A stretch of DNA of 64,000 nt from JAOUEA01 sp963821925 (GCA_963821925.1 CAWGFO010000001.1:372001-436000); one strand, 5' to 3'; shown: positions 44,061 to 52,708, counted from the first letter of the stretch. Made by a program: numbers and translations. The notes: generated by a model from the letters alone, not told the origin.

Positions 44061-45049
44061 CCCGCCGGCACCCCGGCCAGATGGTCGCGCACGACCTGGG
44101 CGAGCACGTCGAGATACGCGGGGTCCGCGTTCGGCATGCGGGTGCGGCTGAAGTGGATCCCCGCCTCGTCGGCGAGCGCCTGCGCCTCGATGTCGAGGTC
44201 GTACAGGACCTCGAGGTGGTCGGCGACGAATCCGGCGCTGCACACGACGACCGCCGTGTGGCCTTGCGCCGCGAGCTGCTGGATCACGTCCTCGACGGGC
44301 GGCCCCCACCACGGGTCGGCGGTACGGCCGGCGCTCTGCCAGGCGATCAGGTAGTCCTCGATCCCCACCTGCGCCGCCACCAGGTCGGCCGTCTCCTGCA
44401 GGCCGTCGCGGTACCTGCAGGACGCGTCGCAGTCGCAGTACTTGCAGCGCTGCGACCCGTCCTCGAGCGTGCGCACGGGCAGCGAGTGCGCGCTGAAGAT
44501 CACGGCCACACCCGCGCGGTCCTCGAGCGACAACGCGTCGAGCGCCTCGCGCACCCGGTCCGCCAGGAAGGCCACGAACGCAGGATGATCGTGGTACGAG
44601 CGCACGAACGTGAACGCGGGCGTCGTGCCCTGATCCTCGACGGCCTGCTGCACGCGCTCGATGTAGGTCTCGATCGACATGCCCGACCAGTGGGGCGCCA
44701 TCACGATCCCGATCCCGCGTTCGATCCCGTCGCGTCGCATCTCGTCGACGCCCGCCGGGATGAATGGGTCGGAGTGCTTCATCCCGAGGTAGGCGCGGTA
44801 CGCGCCCTCGCCGTCGGCGTTCAACCGCTCGACGATGCCCTCGGCTTGAGCCCGCGTCGTGTCGAGCAGTGGGAAGACGTTCCCGATCGCGGCGTAGCGG
44901 TCCTTCAGCTCCTGCAGGTGCTCGGGGGTCGGCGGGCGCCCGCCGCGGATGTCGGTGTAGTAGCGCTCGATGTCGTCGACGCCGCTCGCGGTGCCGTACG
45001 CCATCACGAGCACGCCGGTGGGTCGGCCGGCCGGGGTCTCGGCGGTCAC
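44057..45049 (-). CDS. hemH: Coproporphyrin III ferrochelatase with an internal four-cysteine cluster
   Basis: 330 residues, GTG start overlapping hemE. The catalytic His is in VIFSAHSLP (His188) and the conserved Glu in VADHLEVLYDLD (Glu279). Residues 202-211 (CKYCDCDASC) carry four cysteines inside the fold. Some bacterial ferrochelatases bind a [2Fe-2S] cluster, some through the C-terminus and others through an internal Cys-rich segment; this protein would be the internal type. With HemQ in the operon it should insert iron into coproporphyrin III. Confidence 0.94.
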   Translation of the reverse strand: MTAETPAGRPTGVLVMAYGTASGVDDIERYYTDIRGGRPPTPEHLQELKDRYAAIGNVFPLLDTTRAQAEGIVERLNADGEGAYRAYLGMKHSDPFIPAGVDEMRRDGIERGIGIVMAPHWSGMSIETYIERVQQAVEDQGTTPAFTFVRSYHDHPAFVAFLADRVREALDALSLEDRAGVAVIFSAHSLPVRTLEDGSQRCKYCDCDASCRYRDGLQETADLVAAQVGIEDYLIAWQSAGRTADPWWGPPVEDVIQQLAAQGHTAVVVCSAGFVADHLEVLYDLDIEAQALADEAGIHFSRTRMPNADPAYLDVLAQVVRDHLAGVPAG

Positions 45050-46089
45050 GCGGGCTTCCTTTCGGTCTCCATATGGACGAGCTCGGCCAGGCGAGCGAGC
45101 GTCGATGGGTCGGTCGACGGCAGCACGCCGTGACCGAGGTTGAAGATGTGGCCGTCGCGGCCACCCGCGCGTCGCAGGACCTCGAGCGCCTTACGTTCGA
45201 CCGTCTCCCACGGGGCGAGCAGACAGGTGGGATCGAGGTTCCCCTGGACGCCTCGGTCGTGGCCCACCCGGTCCCAGCCCTCGTCGATCGGGACCCGCCA
45301 GTCGAGCCCGATCACGTCGCCGCCGGATTCCGAGAGGTGCCGTAGCAGCTCGCCGGTGCCGACGCCGAAATGGATCAGCGGGACGCCGAGATCGGCGAGC
45401 TCGCCGAACAGATGCGACATGTGGGGCTGCACCCGGCGTCGGTAGTCGTCGCGGTCGAGCGCGCCCACCCACGAGTCGAAGACCTGCAGCGCCTGTGCGC
45501 CCGCCTCGACCTGCGCGCGCAGATGGGGCACGACGATCGCGACGAGCGCCCGCATCAGCGCGTCCCACGTCATGGGGTCCGAGGCCATCAATGCCTTCGT
45601 GCGTTCGTGCGTGCGTGACGGCCCCCCTTCGACCAGATAGCTCGCGAGCGTGAAGGGGGCGCCCGCGAACCCGATCAAGGGGACCGACAGTTCGGCGCGC
45701 AGGAGCCGGATCGCCTCGAGCACCTCGGGCACGTCCTGCTCAGGCTGCAGCGGTCGGAGCCGCGCGACGTCGCCGGGGTCGCGGACCGGCGTGTCGACCA
45801 CCGGGCCGCGCCCCGGCTCGATCCGGACGTCGATCCCCACCGCGGCCAGTGGCACCATGATGTCGCTGAACAGGATCGCGGCGTCGAGCTCGATCCGCCG
45901 CAGCGGCTGCAGGGTGATCTCGACGACCTGGTCCGGGCGGCGGCAGGTCTCGAGGATGTCGCGGTCGCCGCGGAGTTCCCGGTACTCCGGCAGGTAGCGG
46001 CCCGCCTGGCGCATGAACCACACCGGCGTGCGGTCCACCGGCTGGAGCCGGCAGGCACGCAGGAACCGGTCTGAGGGCTGGGTGATCAC
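45046..46089 (-). CDS. hemE: Uroporphyrinogen decarboxylase
   Basis: 347 residues, GTG start. It begins DRFLRACRLQPVDRTPVWFMRQAGRYLPEYR, the family signature with the active-site Arg residues (Arg27, Arg31 region), and has LFSDIMVPL (catalytic Asp) and the C-terminal NLGHGVLPSTDP. It removes four carboxyls from uroporphyrinogen III to give coproporphyrinogen III. It is the first gene of the E-H-G-Q operon, with a TATCCT box 6 bases before the GTG. Confidence 0.96.
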   Translation of the reverse strand: MITQPSDRFLRACRLQPVDRTPVWFMRQAGRYLPEYRELRGDRDILETCRRPDQVVEITLQPLRRIELDAAILFSDIMVPLAAVGIDVRIEPGRGPVVDTPVRDPGDVARLRPLQPEQDVPEVLEAIRLLRAELSVPLIGFAGAPFTLASYLVEGGPSRTHERTKALMASDPMTWDALMRALVAIVVPHLRAQVEAGAQALQVFDSWVGALDRDDYRRRVQPHMSHLFGELADLGVPLIHFGVGTGELLRHLSESGGDVIGLDWRVPIDEGWDRVGHDRGVQGNLDPTCLLAPWETVERKALEVLRRAGGRDGHIFNLGHGVLPSTDPSTLARLAELVHMETERKPA

Positions 46090-46095
46090 CCCTCC

Positions 46096-46101
46096 AGGAT
46101 A
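46096..46101 (-). promoter_or_regulatory. -10 box TATCCT, leaderless start of the hemEHGQ operon
   Basis: On the minus strand TATCCT ends 6 bases before the hemE GTG at 46089. The intervening GGAGGG is too close to the start to act as a normal ribosome site. Confidence 0.5.
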
Positions 46102-46218
46102 CGGACCGGGACGCCGCCGGCCCTACGCACTTCGATCCGATCAGATCGCAGGGCGACGTTCGGGCACGGCGTCGACGGGTGATACCACCGACATCATGGA
46201 CGGCGCAGGGCATGTTGG

Positions 46219-46305
46219 CGGGAGGAGTGGGATTCGAACCCACGTGAGACTTGCGCCTCAAACGGTTTTCAAGACCGTCGCCTTCGTCCGCTCGGCCATC
46301 CTCCC
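46219..46305 (-). tRNA. tRNA-Ser (anticodon TGA)
   Basis: On the minus strand the acceptor arms GGGAGGA and TCCTCCC pair fully. The anticodon loop CTTGAAA gives anticodon TGA. A class II variable arm and the T-loop TTCGAAT in GTGGGTTCGAATCCCAC are present. Discriminator G, CCA not encoded. It reads UCA-type serine codons. Confidence 0.95.
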
Positions 46306-46346
46306 GGACCACCATACCTACAGGTCAGAGGGTGAAGGGCTCGGGT

Positions 46347-46756
46347 TCAACCTGGATGGAGGACACCCAGCGTGTGTTCGACCTCCTCCTCGACAAGGTC
46401 GGCGTTGATCGAGATCGCTGCCGCCGAGCCCGCACCGGCAGAGGTGATCACCTGGGCGCGGGGATCGACCACGTTGCCGGCCGCCCAAACGCCGGGCACG
46501 TTCGTGCGTCCCGCGGCATCGACCCTAGGGAAGCCGGCGTCGTCGTGGTCGCATCCCAGCCCGGCCAACAGGCCATCACCGAGAGGGACGTTCTCGGGTC
46601 GGACGAACACAGCGGTTCGCGGGATGACCCGACCGTCCGACATCTCGACTCCCGTGAGCCGATCACCGTCGATCGACAACGTGGAGAGGGGAAGCGGAGA
46701 ATAATCGTCGGGCATACCCGTGCGATCTCGCCCTCGACTATCCCGATCCCGGGGGG
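46347..46756 (-). pseudogene. Thioredoxin-reductase-like FAD oxidoreductase, C-terminal remnant
   Basis: Only about the last 120 residues remain. RLTGVEMSDGRVIPRTAVFVRP, then VPGVWAAGNVVDPRAQVITSAGAG and a closing ISINADL helix are the C-terminal FAD and helix blocks of TrxR-like oxidoreductases. The N-terminal FAD and NAD(P) motifs and the CxxC are absent. Upstream of the ATG at 46715 the homology seems to go on in another frame as GIGIVEGEIARV, so a frameshift is likely there. It then stops at about 46756, where a different gene fragment begins on the other strand. Confidence 0.7.
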
Positions 46757-46969
46757 ATGACCTATCTCGGGCTGATCGGCGGTCCGCTGGTCATGCTGTC
46801 TGGGATCGCCATCATGCTCGGTCTCACCGAGCGGGGCGGCACGCTCCAGGGCATCGCGACCATCCCGGAATTCTTCTGGGAGTTGTCGTTGGGCATCTAC
46901 TGCGTCGTGAAGGGGTTCAGGCCCTCTCCCATCACTGCGGACCTGGCGCCGTCCGCAACCGCCGTCTAG
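46757..46969 (+). pseudogene. DUF4386-like membrane protein, C-terminal remnant
   Basis: 70 residues with two hydrophobic segments: YLGLIGGPLVMLSGIAIMLG and IPEFFWELSLGIYCVVKGFRPSP. These match the last two helices and the KGFRPSP tail of DUF4386 proteins, which normally have about 220 residues and six or more helices. The 5' two thirds are missing. The frame is open a little upstream of the ATG, but the sequence there is not membrane-like. It starts exactly where the oxidoreductase fragment on the other strand ends. Confidence 0.6.
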
Positions 46970-46990
46970 GAAACGCGCGGCAGCCCCTGT

Positions 46991-47018
46991 GGAGCCCCCG
47001 GCCTCGGCCGGGGGCTCC
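46991..47018 (+). terminator. Strong hairpin terminator
   Basis: Perfect 12-base arms (46991-47002 and 47007-47018) with a CTCG loop, 20 bases after the DUF4386 remnant. No U-tract follows, only TTCCGTTC, as often in high-GC genomes. It insulates the PAS gene from upstream transcription. Confidence 0.7.
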
Positions 47019-47054
47019 CGTTCCGTTCGGGTGACCCTGTCTCTGGCCTGCGCG

Positions 47055-47060
47055 TAGGCT
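47055..47060 (+). promoter_or_regulatory. -10 box TAGGCT, leaderless start of the PAS-repeat gene
   Basis: TAGGCT ends 7 bases before the ATG at 47068; no ribosome site is present. Confidence 0.45.
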
Positions 47061-47067
47061 TCCTGGC

Positions 47068-50000
47068 ATGAAGCCAAGGCCCCCCCTCGACGGCGACCAC
47101 TACCGGCGCCTCGTGGAACAGGTCCCCGCCGTCATCTTCGAGCTCTCCCACGCGGTCAAGCCCGACGTCCGCTACGTGAGCCCGACGATCGAGACCGTCA
47201 CCGGCTACGACCTCGAGACGTGGGCGCGCGACCCCGACCTCTGGTACCGGGCGCTCTTCCCCGCCGACCGTGCACGGGTGGATCTCGAGTGGAAGGCGGC
47301 CTTCGAGGCGGGCGCCAAGTTCCACAGCGAGTACCGGCTGATCCGTCGAGACGGGTCCCTCGTGTGGGTCCGAGAGACCACGCACCCCATCACGGATGCC
47401 GGCGGCGGGGTGACGGGCTGGCAGGGCGTGATCGTCGACATCTCCGACGTCCGGTTCGCCGAGGAAGCCGCCGCCCGCTCCGAGGCGCGCTACCGGAATC
47501 TCGTCGAGCACCTCCCGGCCGTCGTCTACGTGGACTCCCCGGACGTCGAGCCGCTCAGTCTGTACGTGAGCCCGAGCTCGACCGAGATCCTCGGCTACGC
47601 GCCCATCGAGTACCTGAACGATCCGTCGCTGTGGATGCGGACGATCCATCCCGACGACGTCGGGATGGTCGCCGCGTCTTGGACGGCGGCGGTCCTCGAC
47701 GGGAGCGCCTTCGCCGAGGAGTACCGGTTCGTCCTGCCCGACGGAGGCGTCGTCTGGGTTCGGGACACCTCCCTCCCGGTCGAAGACGACGAGGGAAAAG
47801 TCGTCTGCTGGCAGGGCGTGATCCTCGACATCACCGCCCAGAAGGAGATCGAGGACGAGCTCAGGGCGTCCGAATCGCGGTACCGGGCGCTCGTCGAGAA
47901 CGTGCCCGCCACGGTCTACGCATGCACCGACGAGCCGGTGACCCGCACGCTGTACGTGAGCCCGCGCCTCGACCCCGCGTTGGGCCTGGTCCCCGGGCCC
48001 ACCGACGGCGACCTTCGGCCGTGGGAGGAGATGATCGACCCGCGCGACCTGGATCGGGTGCTCGAAGCTTGGAAGCAGGCGGTACGCACCGGCGAACCGT
48101 TCGACGAGGAGTACCGGCAGATCCAGCGTGACGGGACCGTCGTCTGGCTGCACGACGTCTGCCGGGTGGTGCGCGAGGCGCGCGACGGGGCACCGGGGGT
48201 CCGACAAGGCCTGATGCTCGACATCTCACACACGAAGGCCGTCGAGGACGAGCTTCGGAGGTCCGAGCGCCGCTTCCGAGCGCTCGTGGAGCGCCTGCCC
48301 GTCATCGTGTACCTCGACACCGACCCGCCCCAGACGGGCACGGCCTACGTCAGCCCGAACGTCCGCGAGATCCTCGGCTACCCGGCGGAATGGTTCCTCG
48401 CCGACGCGAGACGCTGGTACGACATCGTGCATCCCGACGACCGCGAGCGCGTCGTCGCCACCTGGCGAGCGGCCTGGCGCAACGAGATCGGCTACCAACA
48501 TGAGTTCCGCTTCGTGCGGCCTGACGGGGTGGTCGTGTGGGTGCGCGACAGCGCGCACCTCGTGTCCGAGGCCGAGAAGGGGACGCCGGCGTGGCAGGGG
48601 GTCTTCGTCGACATCACCGCTCGGAAGCTCGCGGAGCAGGAGCTACAGAGCTCGGAGCAGCGCCACCGCGCCTTGGTCGAGCAGGTTCCGGCCATCGTGT
48701 ACGAGATGGGACCCGACGACGAGCGTCACACGCTCTACGTGAGCCCGCACGTCGAGGCGCTCCTCGGGTACTCACGCCAGGAATGGCTCGACCAACCGGA
48801 CATCTGGGTGGAGCTTCTCGACGAGGAGGACCGCGAGACCGAGCTCGCGGCCCACGACCTCCATACCGAGACACGCGAGCCATGGGACCGCGAGTACCGA
48901 CTGATCGCGAGCGACGGACGTCGTGTCTGGGTCCGCGACCAAGCCACCCTCGTCCAAGACCCGACCACGGGCGAGACGCGCTGGTGCGGTGTCATGCTCG
49001 ACATCACCGGGCAGAAGGACGCCGAGGAGGCGCTCCACCTGTCGCACGACGAGCTCGAGTTGCGGGTGCTCACGCGTACCGCGGAACTCGAGGACGCCAA
49101 CGAGTTCATGTCGCTCGAGGTCGCGGAGCGCCGGCGGGCCGAGGTGGCGCTCCGTGTCGCACAGCAGCGCTACCGCGACCTCGTCGAGGCGCTGCCCGCC
49201 GTCGTCTACTCGTGGGAGACCAATTGGCGGGGTCGGGGCGAGGAGCCCGACGACAACGACACGGCCCCGTACATGAGCCCGCAGCTCGGCCCGATGCTCG
49301 GCTACACGCCTCAGGAGTTCCAAGAGCCCGACTTCTGGAAGTCGAGGGTGCACCCTCACGACGTCGATCGGGTCGTGGAGCTCGCGGAGCGAAGCGCCGC
49401 CACGGGCGAACCCTTCACCGCCGAGTACCGCTACCTCGCGAAGGACGGCCGGATCGTCTGGGTGTTGGACCGCGCCACCCTCCGGACGCGTGACGCACGC
49501 GGACTCCCGGCGCACTTCCAGGGCGTCATGCTCGACGTGACGGCGCGGAAGGATGCCGAGGCGAAGGCCGAGGCCGCCGAGGAACGCTACCGGCAGCTCG
49601 CCGAAGAGGGTCCGGTGGTCTCGTACCTCTACCGCGTGGGGCACGGCAGCGATCCGCCGGTCGAGCTCGAGTACATGAGCCCGCAGGTCGCCGACCTGCT
49701 GGGCTATACGCCCGCCGAGCTCGGCTCCGATCCGGGTCGCTGGCTCGAGTTGGTGCACCCCGACGACCTCGCTGCGGTGACCCGAGCGCTGGAACGGTCG
49801 TGGGCCACCGGCGAGCCCTGGGCGCTCGAGTACCGCGTCATCCGGCGCGACGGATCGATCGGCTGGCTCCGAACTCAGAGCAGGGTGGTCGCACGCGACG
49901 ACGACGGCCGGCCGTCCCGGATCCAGGGCGCCATCATGGACGTGAGCACGGAACGCACCCTGATGGCGGACGTCGAGGCGTCGGAGCTGCACCTGCGTTC

Positions 50001-50460
50001 CCTGGTCGAGGGACTCCCCGCGATCCCCTGGACCCAGATCACCGATCCCGCGACCGGGACGGAACGCTACACGTACATCGGACCGCAGAGCCTCGAGATC
50101 CTCGGCTACACGCCGGAGGAACTCCTGGCCGAGCCGACGCACTTCACGAGGATCGTGCACGACGATGACCGGGCGCGGGTCGCGGCCGTGTCGGAGGACG
50201 CCGAGGCGAGCGGCGTGTGGAGCGATCGGTTCCGAGCGATCGCCCGTGACGGTTCGGTGCGATACCTACGAGGCTCGGCTCGTCGGACCGTGACGGAGGG
50301 CGGGCTGCACGTCTGGCACGGGGTCACGTTCGACGAGACCCAGTGGATCGTCAGCGTCGAGGACGCAGCACCTGGGCACGCTCGGGCAGGTACGGATGCA
50401 GCTTCGCCGGAAGCACCACCGAGCCGTCCTCCTGCTGGTGGTTCTCAAGCAGGGCGATGA
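47068..50460 (+). CDS. Eight-PAS-repeat protein without output domain
   Basis: 1130 residues made almost wholly of PAS/PAC repeats starting near residues 10, 138, 268, 400, 530, 698, 838 and 970. Each opens with a form of RYRxLVExxPAVVY, has YVSP and LGY in the middle, and ends with a PAC block such as WQGVxxDIT. A coiled-coil linker (655-700) separates repeats five and six. No transmembrane segment, histidine kinase, GGDEF, EAL, HTH or other output domain was found. The last 37 residues are encoded antisense to the end of serS and look like unselected sequence, so the original C-terminus may be lost. Ligand unknown. Confidence 0.88.
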   Translation: MKPRPPLDGDHYRRLVEQVPAVIFELSHAVKPDVRYVSPTIETVTGYDLETWARDPDLWYRALFPADRARVDLEWKAAFEAGAKFHSEYRLIRRDGSLVWVRETTHPITDAGGGVTGWQGVIVDISDVRFAEEAAARSEARYRNLVEHLPAVVYVDSPDVEPLSLYVSPSSTEILGYAPIEYLNDPSLWMRTIHPDDVGMVAASWTAAVLDGSAFAEEYRFVLPDGGVVWVRDTSLPVEDDEGKVVCWQGVILDITAQKEIEDELRASESRYRALVENVPATVYACTDEPVTRTLYVSPRLDPALGLVPGPTDGDLRPWEEMIDPRDLDRVLEAWKQAVRTGEPFDEEYRQIQRDGTVVWLHDVCRVVREARDGAPGVRQGLMLDISHTKAVEDELRRSERRFRALVERLPVIVYLDTDPPQTGTAYVSPNVREILGYPAEWFLADARRWYDIVHPDDRERVVATWRAAWRNEIGYQHEFRFVRPDGVVVWVRDSAHLVSEAEKGTPAWQGVFVDITARKLAEQELQSSEQRHRALVEQVPAIVYEMGPDDERHTLYVSPHVEALLGYSRQEWLDQPDIWVELLDEEDRETELAAHDLHTETREPWDREYRLIASDGRRVWVRDQATLVQDPTTGETRWCGVMLDITGQKDAEEALHLSHDELELRVLTRTAELEDANEFMSLEVAERRRAEVALRVAQQRYRDLVEALPAVVYSWETNWRGRGEEPDDNDTAPYMSPQLGPMLGYTPQEFQEPDFWKSRVHPHDVDRVVELAERSAATGEPFTAEYRYLAKDGRIVWVLDRATLRTRDARGLPAHFQGVMLDVTARKDAEAKAEAAEERYRQLAEEGPVVSYLYRVGHGSDPPVELEYMSPQVADLLGYTPAELGSDPGRWLELVHPDDLAAVTRALERSWATGEPWALEYRVIRRDGSIGWLRTQSRVVARDDDGRPSRIQGAIMDVSTERTLMADVEASELHLRSLVEGLPAIPWTQITDPATGTERYTYIGPQSLEILGYTPEELLAEPTHFTRIVHDDDRARVAAVSEDAEASGVWSDRFRAIARDGSVRYLRGSARRTVTEGGLHVWHGVTFDETQWIVSVEDAAPGHARAGTDAASPEAPPSRPPAGGSQAGR

Positions 50461-51622
50461 GCGTGCGGCCCACCGCCGTCGCCGTGCCGTTCAGCGTATG
50501 CAGGATCTCGGGTGAGCCGGTCTCCCGGCGCACGCGCGCCTGCAGCCGCCGCGCCTGGTAGTCGGTGGTGTTCGAGCACGACGTCAGCTCGCGGTAGCGA
50601 TCCTGGCCGGGGAGCCATACCTCGATGTCGTACTTCTTGGCGGCGCTGCTGCCCAGGTCGCCGGCCGCGATGTTGACCACGCGGTACGGAAGCTCCAGGT
50701 TCGTGACGATCTCCTCCTCGACGCTCACGAGGTATTCGTGCTCGTCCCAGCTCGCCTCGGGCGTGGTGAAGCTGAACATCTCGACCTTGTCGAACTGGTG
50801 CACGCGGAACATGCCGCCCATGTCCTTGCCGTAGGTCCCGGCCTCGCGCCGGAAGCACGTCGAGTACCCGGCGTACCGCGCGGGCAGCTCGTCCTCGGGG
50901 AGGATCTCGCCCAGGTGCAGCGCGGCGAGCGGCACCTCGGCCGTCCCCACCAGGTAGAGGTCGTCCTCGCGTGTCACGTAGAGCTGCGCCTCGTCGGCCG
51001 GGAGCATCCCCGTGCCGTACATCGCCTCCTCGCGCACCATCACCGGCGGGATCACCGGCAGGAAGCCCTTCTCGTTCAGGATGTCCATCGCGTGGCGCAT
51101 CAGCGCGAACTGCACGAACACGAGGTCGCCCATCAGGTAGACGAACCGGGATCCGCTCGTGCGGGCGCCGCGCTCGGTGTCGAGCACCCCGAGGAGCTCG
51201 CCGAGCTCGGCGTGATCCCGCGGTGGGAACCCGAACACGGTGGGCTCCAGGTGCCGTCGCACCTCGACGGCGTCCTCGTCGGTGAACCCGTCGGGACAGC
51301 TCTCGTGCGGGACGTTCGGCGTGGCGGCCAGGAGCGCGGCGAGCTGTTCCTCGGCCTCCGCGAGCTGGGGCTCGAGCTCTTTCAGCTCGACGCTCACCGA
51401 GGCGACCTCGGCGATCAGGGCCTGCTTCGCGTCTCCCTCGGCGCGGCCGATCTCTTTCGAGGCCTTGTTCTGCGCGGCGCGGAGCTCCTCGACGCGGGCG
51501 GTCAGGGCGCGTCGGCGCTCGTCGGCGGCGAGCAGCTGGTCCACGGCGTCGGCGAGGTTCCGGCGGGCCAGCCCCGCTCGGAACGGGTCGGGGTTCTCTC
51601 GGATCGCTTTGATGTCGAGCAT
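50351..51622 (-). CDS. serS: Seryl-tRNA synthetase
   Basis: 423 residues, normal length. The N-terminal long coiled-coil arm (about 25-100) binds tRNA. The class II motifs follow: motif 2 in YSTCFRREAGTYGKDMGGMFRVHQFDKVEMF, and motif 3 in NGTATAVGRTLIALLENHQ. It charges tRNA-Ser; two tRNA-Ser genes lie in this window. It is the last gene of an operon DUF4446-bactofilin-serS on this strand. Its 3' end overlaps the convergent PAS gene by 110 bases. Confidence 0.96.
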   Translation of the reverse strand: MLDIKAIRENPDPFRAGLARRNLADAVDQLLAADERRRALTARVEELRAAQNKASKEIGRAEGDAKQALIAEVASVSVELKELEPQLAEAEEQLAALLAATPNVPHESCPDGFTDEDAVEVRRHLEPTVFGFPPRDHAELGELLGVLDTERGARTSGSRFVYLMGDLVFVQFALMRHAMDILNEKGFLPVIPPVMVREEAMYGTGMLPADEAQLYVTREDDLYLVGTAEVPLAALHLGEILPEDELPARYAGYSTCFRREAGTYGKDMGGMFRVHQFDKVEMFSFTTPEASWDEHEYLVSVEEEIVTNLELPYRVVNIAAGDLGSSAAKKYDIEVWLPGQDRYRELTSCSNTTDYQARRLQARVRRETGSPEILHTLNGTATAVGRTLIALLENHQQEDGSVVLPAKLHPYLPERAQVLRPRR

Positions 51623-52132
51623 CTACGGCACCTTTACCTGGTCGGTTCCCTTCTCGGTCTGCGCGGCGGCCTGGGCGCCCTGCGAGGTGCCGGCCTGACC
51701 GGACGAGGACGACGAACCCGACGCGCCACCGTCCATGATGCTCTGCCCATGGAAGATCCCGCCCTCCTCGATCACGAGGGTCTTCGACGTGATGTTCCCG
51801 TCGACGCGGCCGCCGCGCGCGAGGTGGGCCTTCGCCTTGACGATGATGTTCCCCTTGAAGGCGCCCGCGACGCTCACGTTCTGCGCGCGGATGTCGGCCT
51901 CGACCTGGCTCTGTGGGCTGAGGGCCACGTCTCCCTCGGCGTTGATCTGGCCCTTGACCTGGCCGTCGATCCGCAGCGACCCCGCCGACACGACGTTGCC
52001 CTCGAGGCGCGCCCCGGCGCCGACGATCGTCACCTCACCGTTCTGATCCGCCATCTGGTCCTCCCGTCGTGCCGTGGCCGGGGCCGTCGCCTCGACCGGG
52101 TCAGCGTCGTCGTCGTCACGTTTGAAGATCAT
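51623..52132 (-). CDS. Bactofilin (polymer-forming cytoskeletal protein)
   Basis: 169 residues. The central part (about 32-130) is a right-handed beta-helix with repeating VEADIRAQNVSVAGAFKGNI-type coils and GGRVDGNITSKTLVIEEGGIFHG, the bactofilin core. It is flanked by an acidic N-terminus and a Ser/Gln-rich tail. Bactofilins form filaments under the membrane that place cell-wall enzymes. Its ATG overlaps the stop of the DUF4446 gene (ATGA), and its stop directly abuts the serS start, so all three are co-translated. Confidence 0.9.
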   Translation of the reverse strand: MIFKRDDDDADPVEATAPATARREDQMADQNGEVTIVGAGARLEGNVVSAGSLRIDGQVKGQINAEGDVALSPQSQVEADIRAQNVSVAGAFKGNIIVKAKAHLARGGRVDGNITSKTLVIEEGGIFHGQSIMDGGASGSSSSSGQAGTSQGAQAAAQTEKGTDQVKVP

Positions 52133-52629
52133 CGCGCCTCCACCGTCTCGGCCGGCGCGGCCATCGCCTGTCGGATCGCCTCTTCCTCTTCGAGCGACAG
52201 GTTGTACGAGCTCGTGCCCTCGGTCACGGGCTTCGCGTAGACACGCGTCTCCTGCCGCCCGTTGATCGAGGTGAGCACGACCCCCGTGCCGTGATGGTCG
52301 AGCATCGCGCACGAGAACGACAACCGGCCGCCGACGTCCTCGAACGCGTCGTAGCGCAGGAGCGCCACGTGGCGCACGCTCCCGTCGATCAGCACCTGCT
52401 GCCGCTTGTCGGCGGCGTTCAGGATCCGGACCGCCTGCTCGAGGCGGTCGATCTGCGCGGCCTGCCGCTCGAGCACGACGCGAAGGGCATCGTCCATCTG
52501 GATCGGTCCCGTCGGCGCCTTCGGACGCCGGGCACCGGCGCTGCCCACGATCGCGAAGAGCAGGGCGAGCACGGACAGCCCCACGGCGACGAGCGCGAGG
52601 AGCGTGAGGGTGCTCTGGGACAGGGTCAT
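52129..52629 (-). CDS. DUF4446 family membrane-anchored protein
   Basis: 166 residues. One N-terminal helix (LTLLALVAVGLSVLALLFAIV) is followed by a short coiled coil (about 48-78) and the family core VALLRYDAFEDVGGRLSFSCAMLDHHGTGVVL, then TSINGRQETRVYAKPV. The function of DUF4446 is not known. It starts the operon with the bactofilin and serS, and may be a membrane partner of the bactofilin; this is inference from gene order. Confidence 0.85.
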   Translation of the reverse strand: MTLSQSTLTLLALVAVGLSVLALLFAIVGSAGARRPKAPTGPIQMDDALRVVLERQAAQIDRLEQAVRILNAADKRQQVLIDGSVRHVALLRYDAFEDVGGRLSFSCAMLDHHGTGVVLTSINGRQETRVYAKPVTEGTSSYNLSLEEEEAIRQAMAAPAETVEAR

Positions 52630-52661
52630 CGCACGTCCGTTCTCGCCCGGATGGCCGGTTC

Positions 52662-52702
52662 CGAGCGGTTCTCGAGCGGTTCTCGAGCGGGAGCCCGAGC
52701 GG
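52662..52702. repeat. Four CGAGCGG repeats at 11-12 base spacing upstream of the DUF4446 gene
   Basis: CGAGCGG occurs at 52662-52668, 52673-52679, 52684-52690 and 52696-52702, close to one helical turn apart. They lie between a minus-strand TATACT box and the gene start, so they would be in the leader or act as an operator. Confidence 0.45.
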
Positions 52703-52708
52703 GACCGA

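Noticed and set aside
44061..45164. N-terminal extension of hemG to 838 residues
   Set aside because: The upstream part is the out-of-frame shadow of hemH; the TTG at 44060 gives the normal length and a 4-base overlap.
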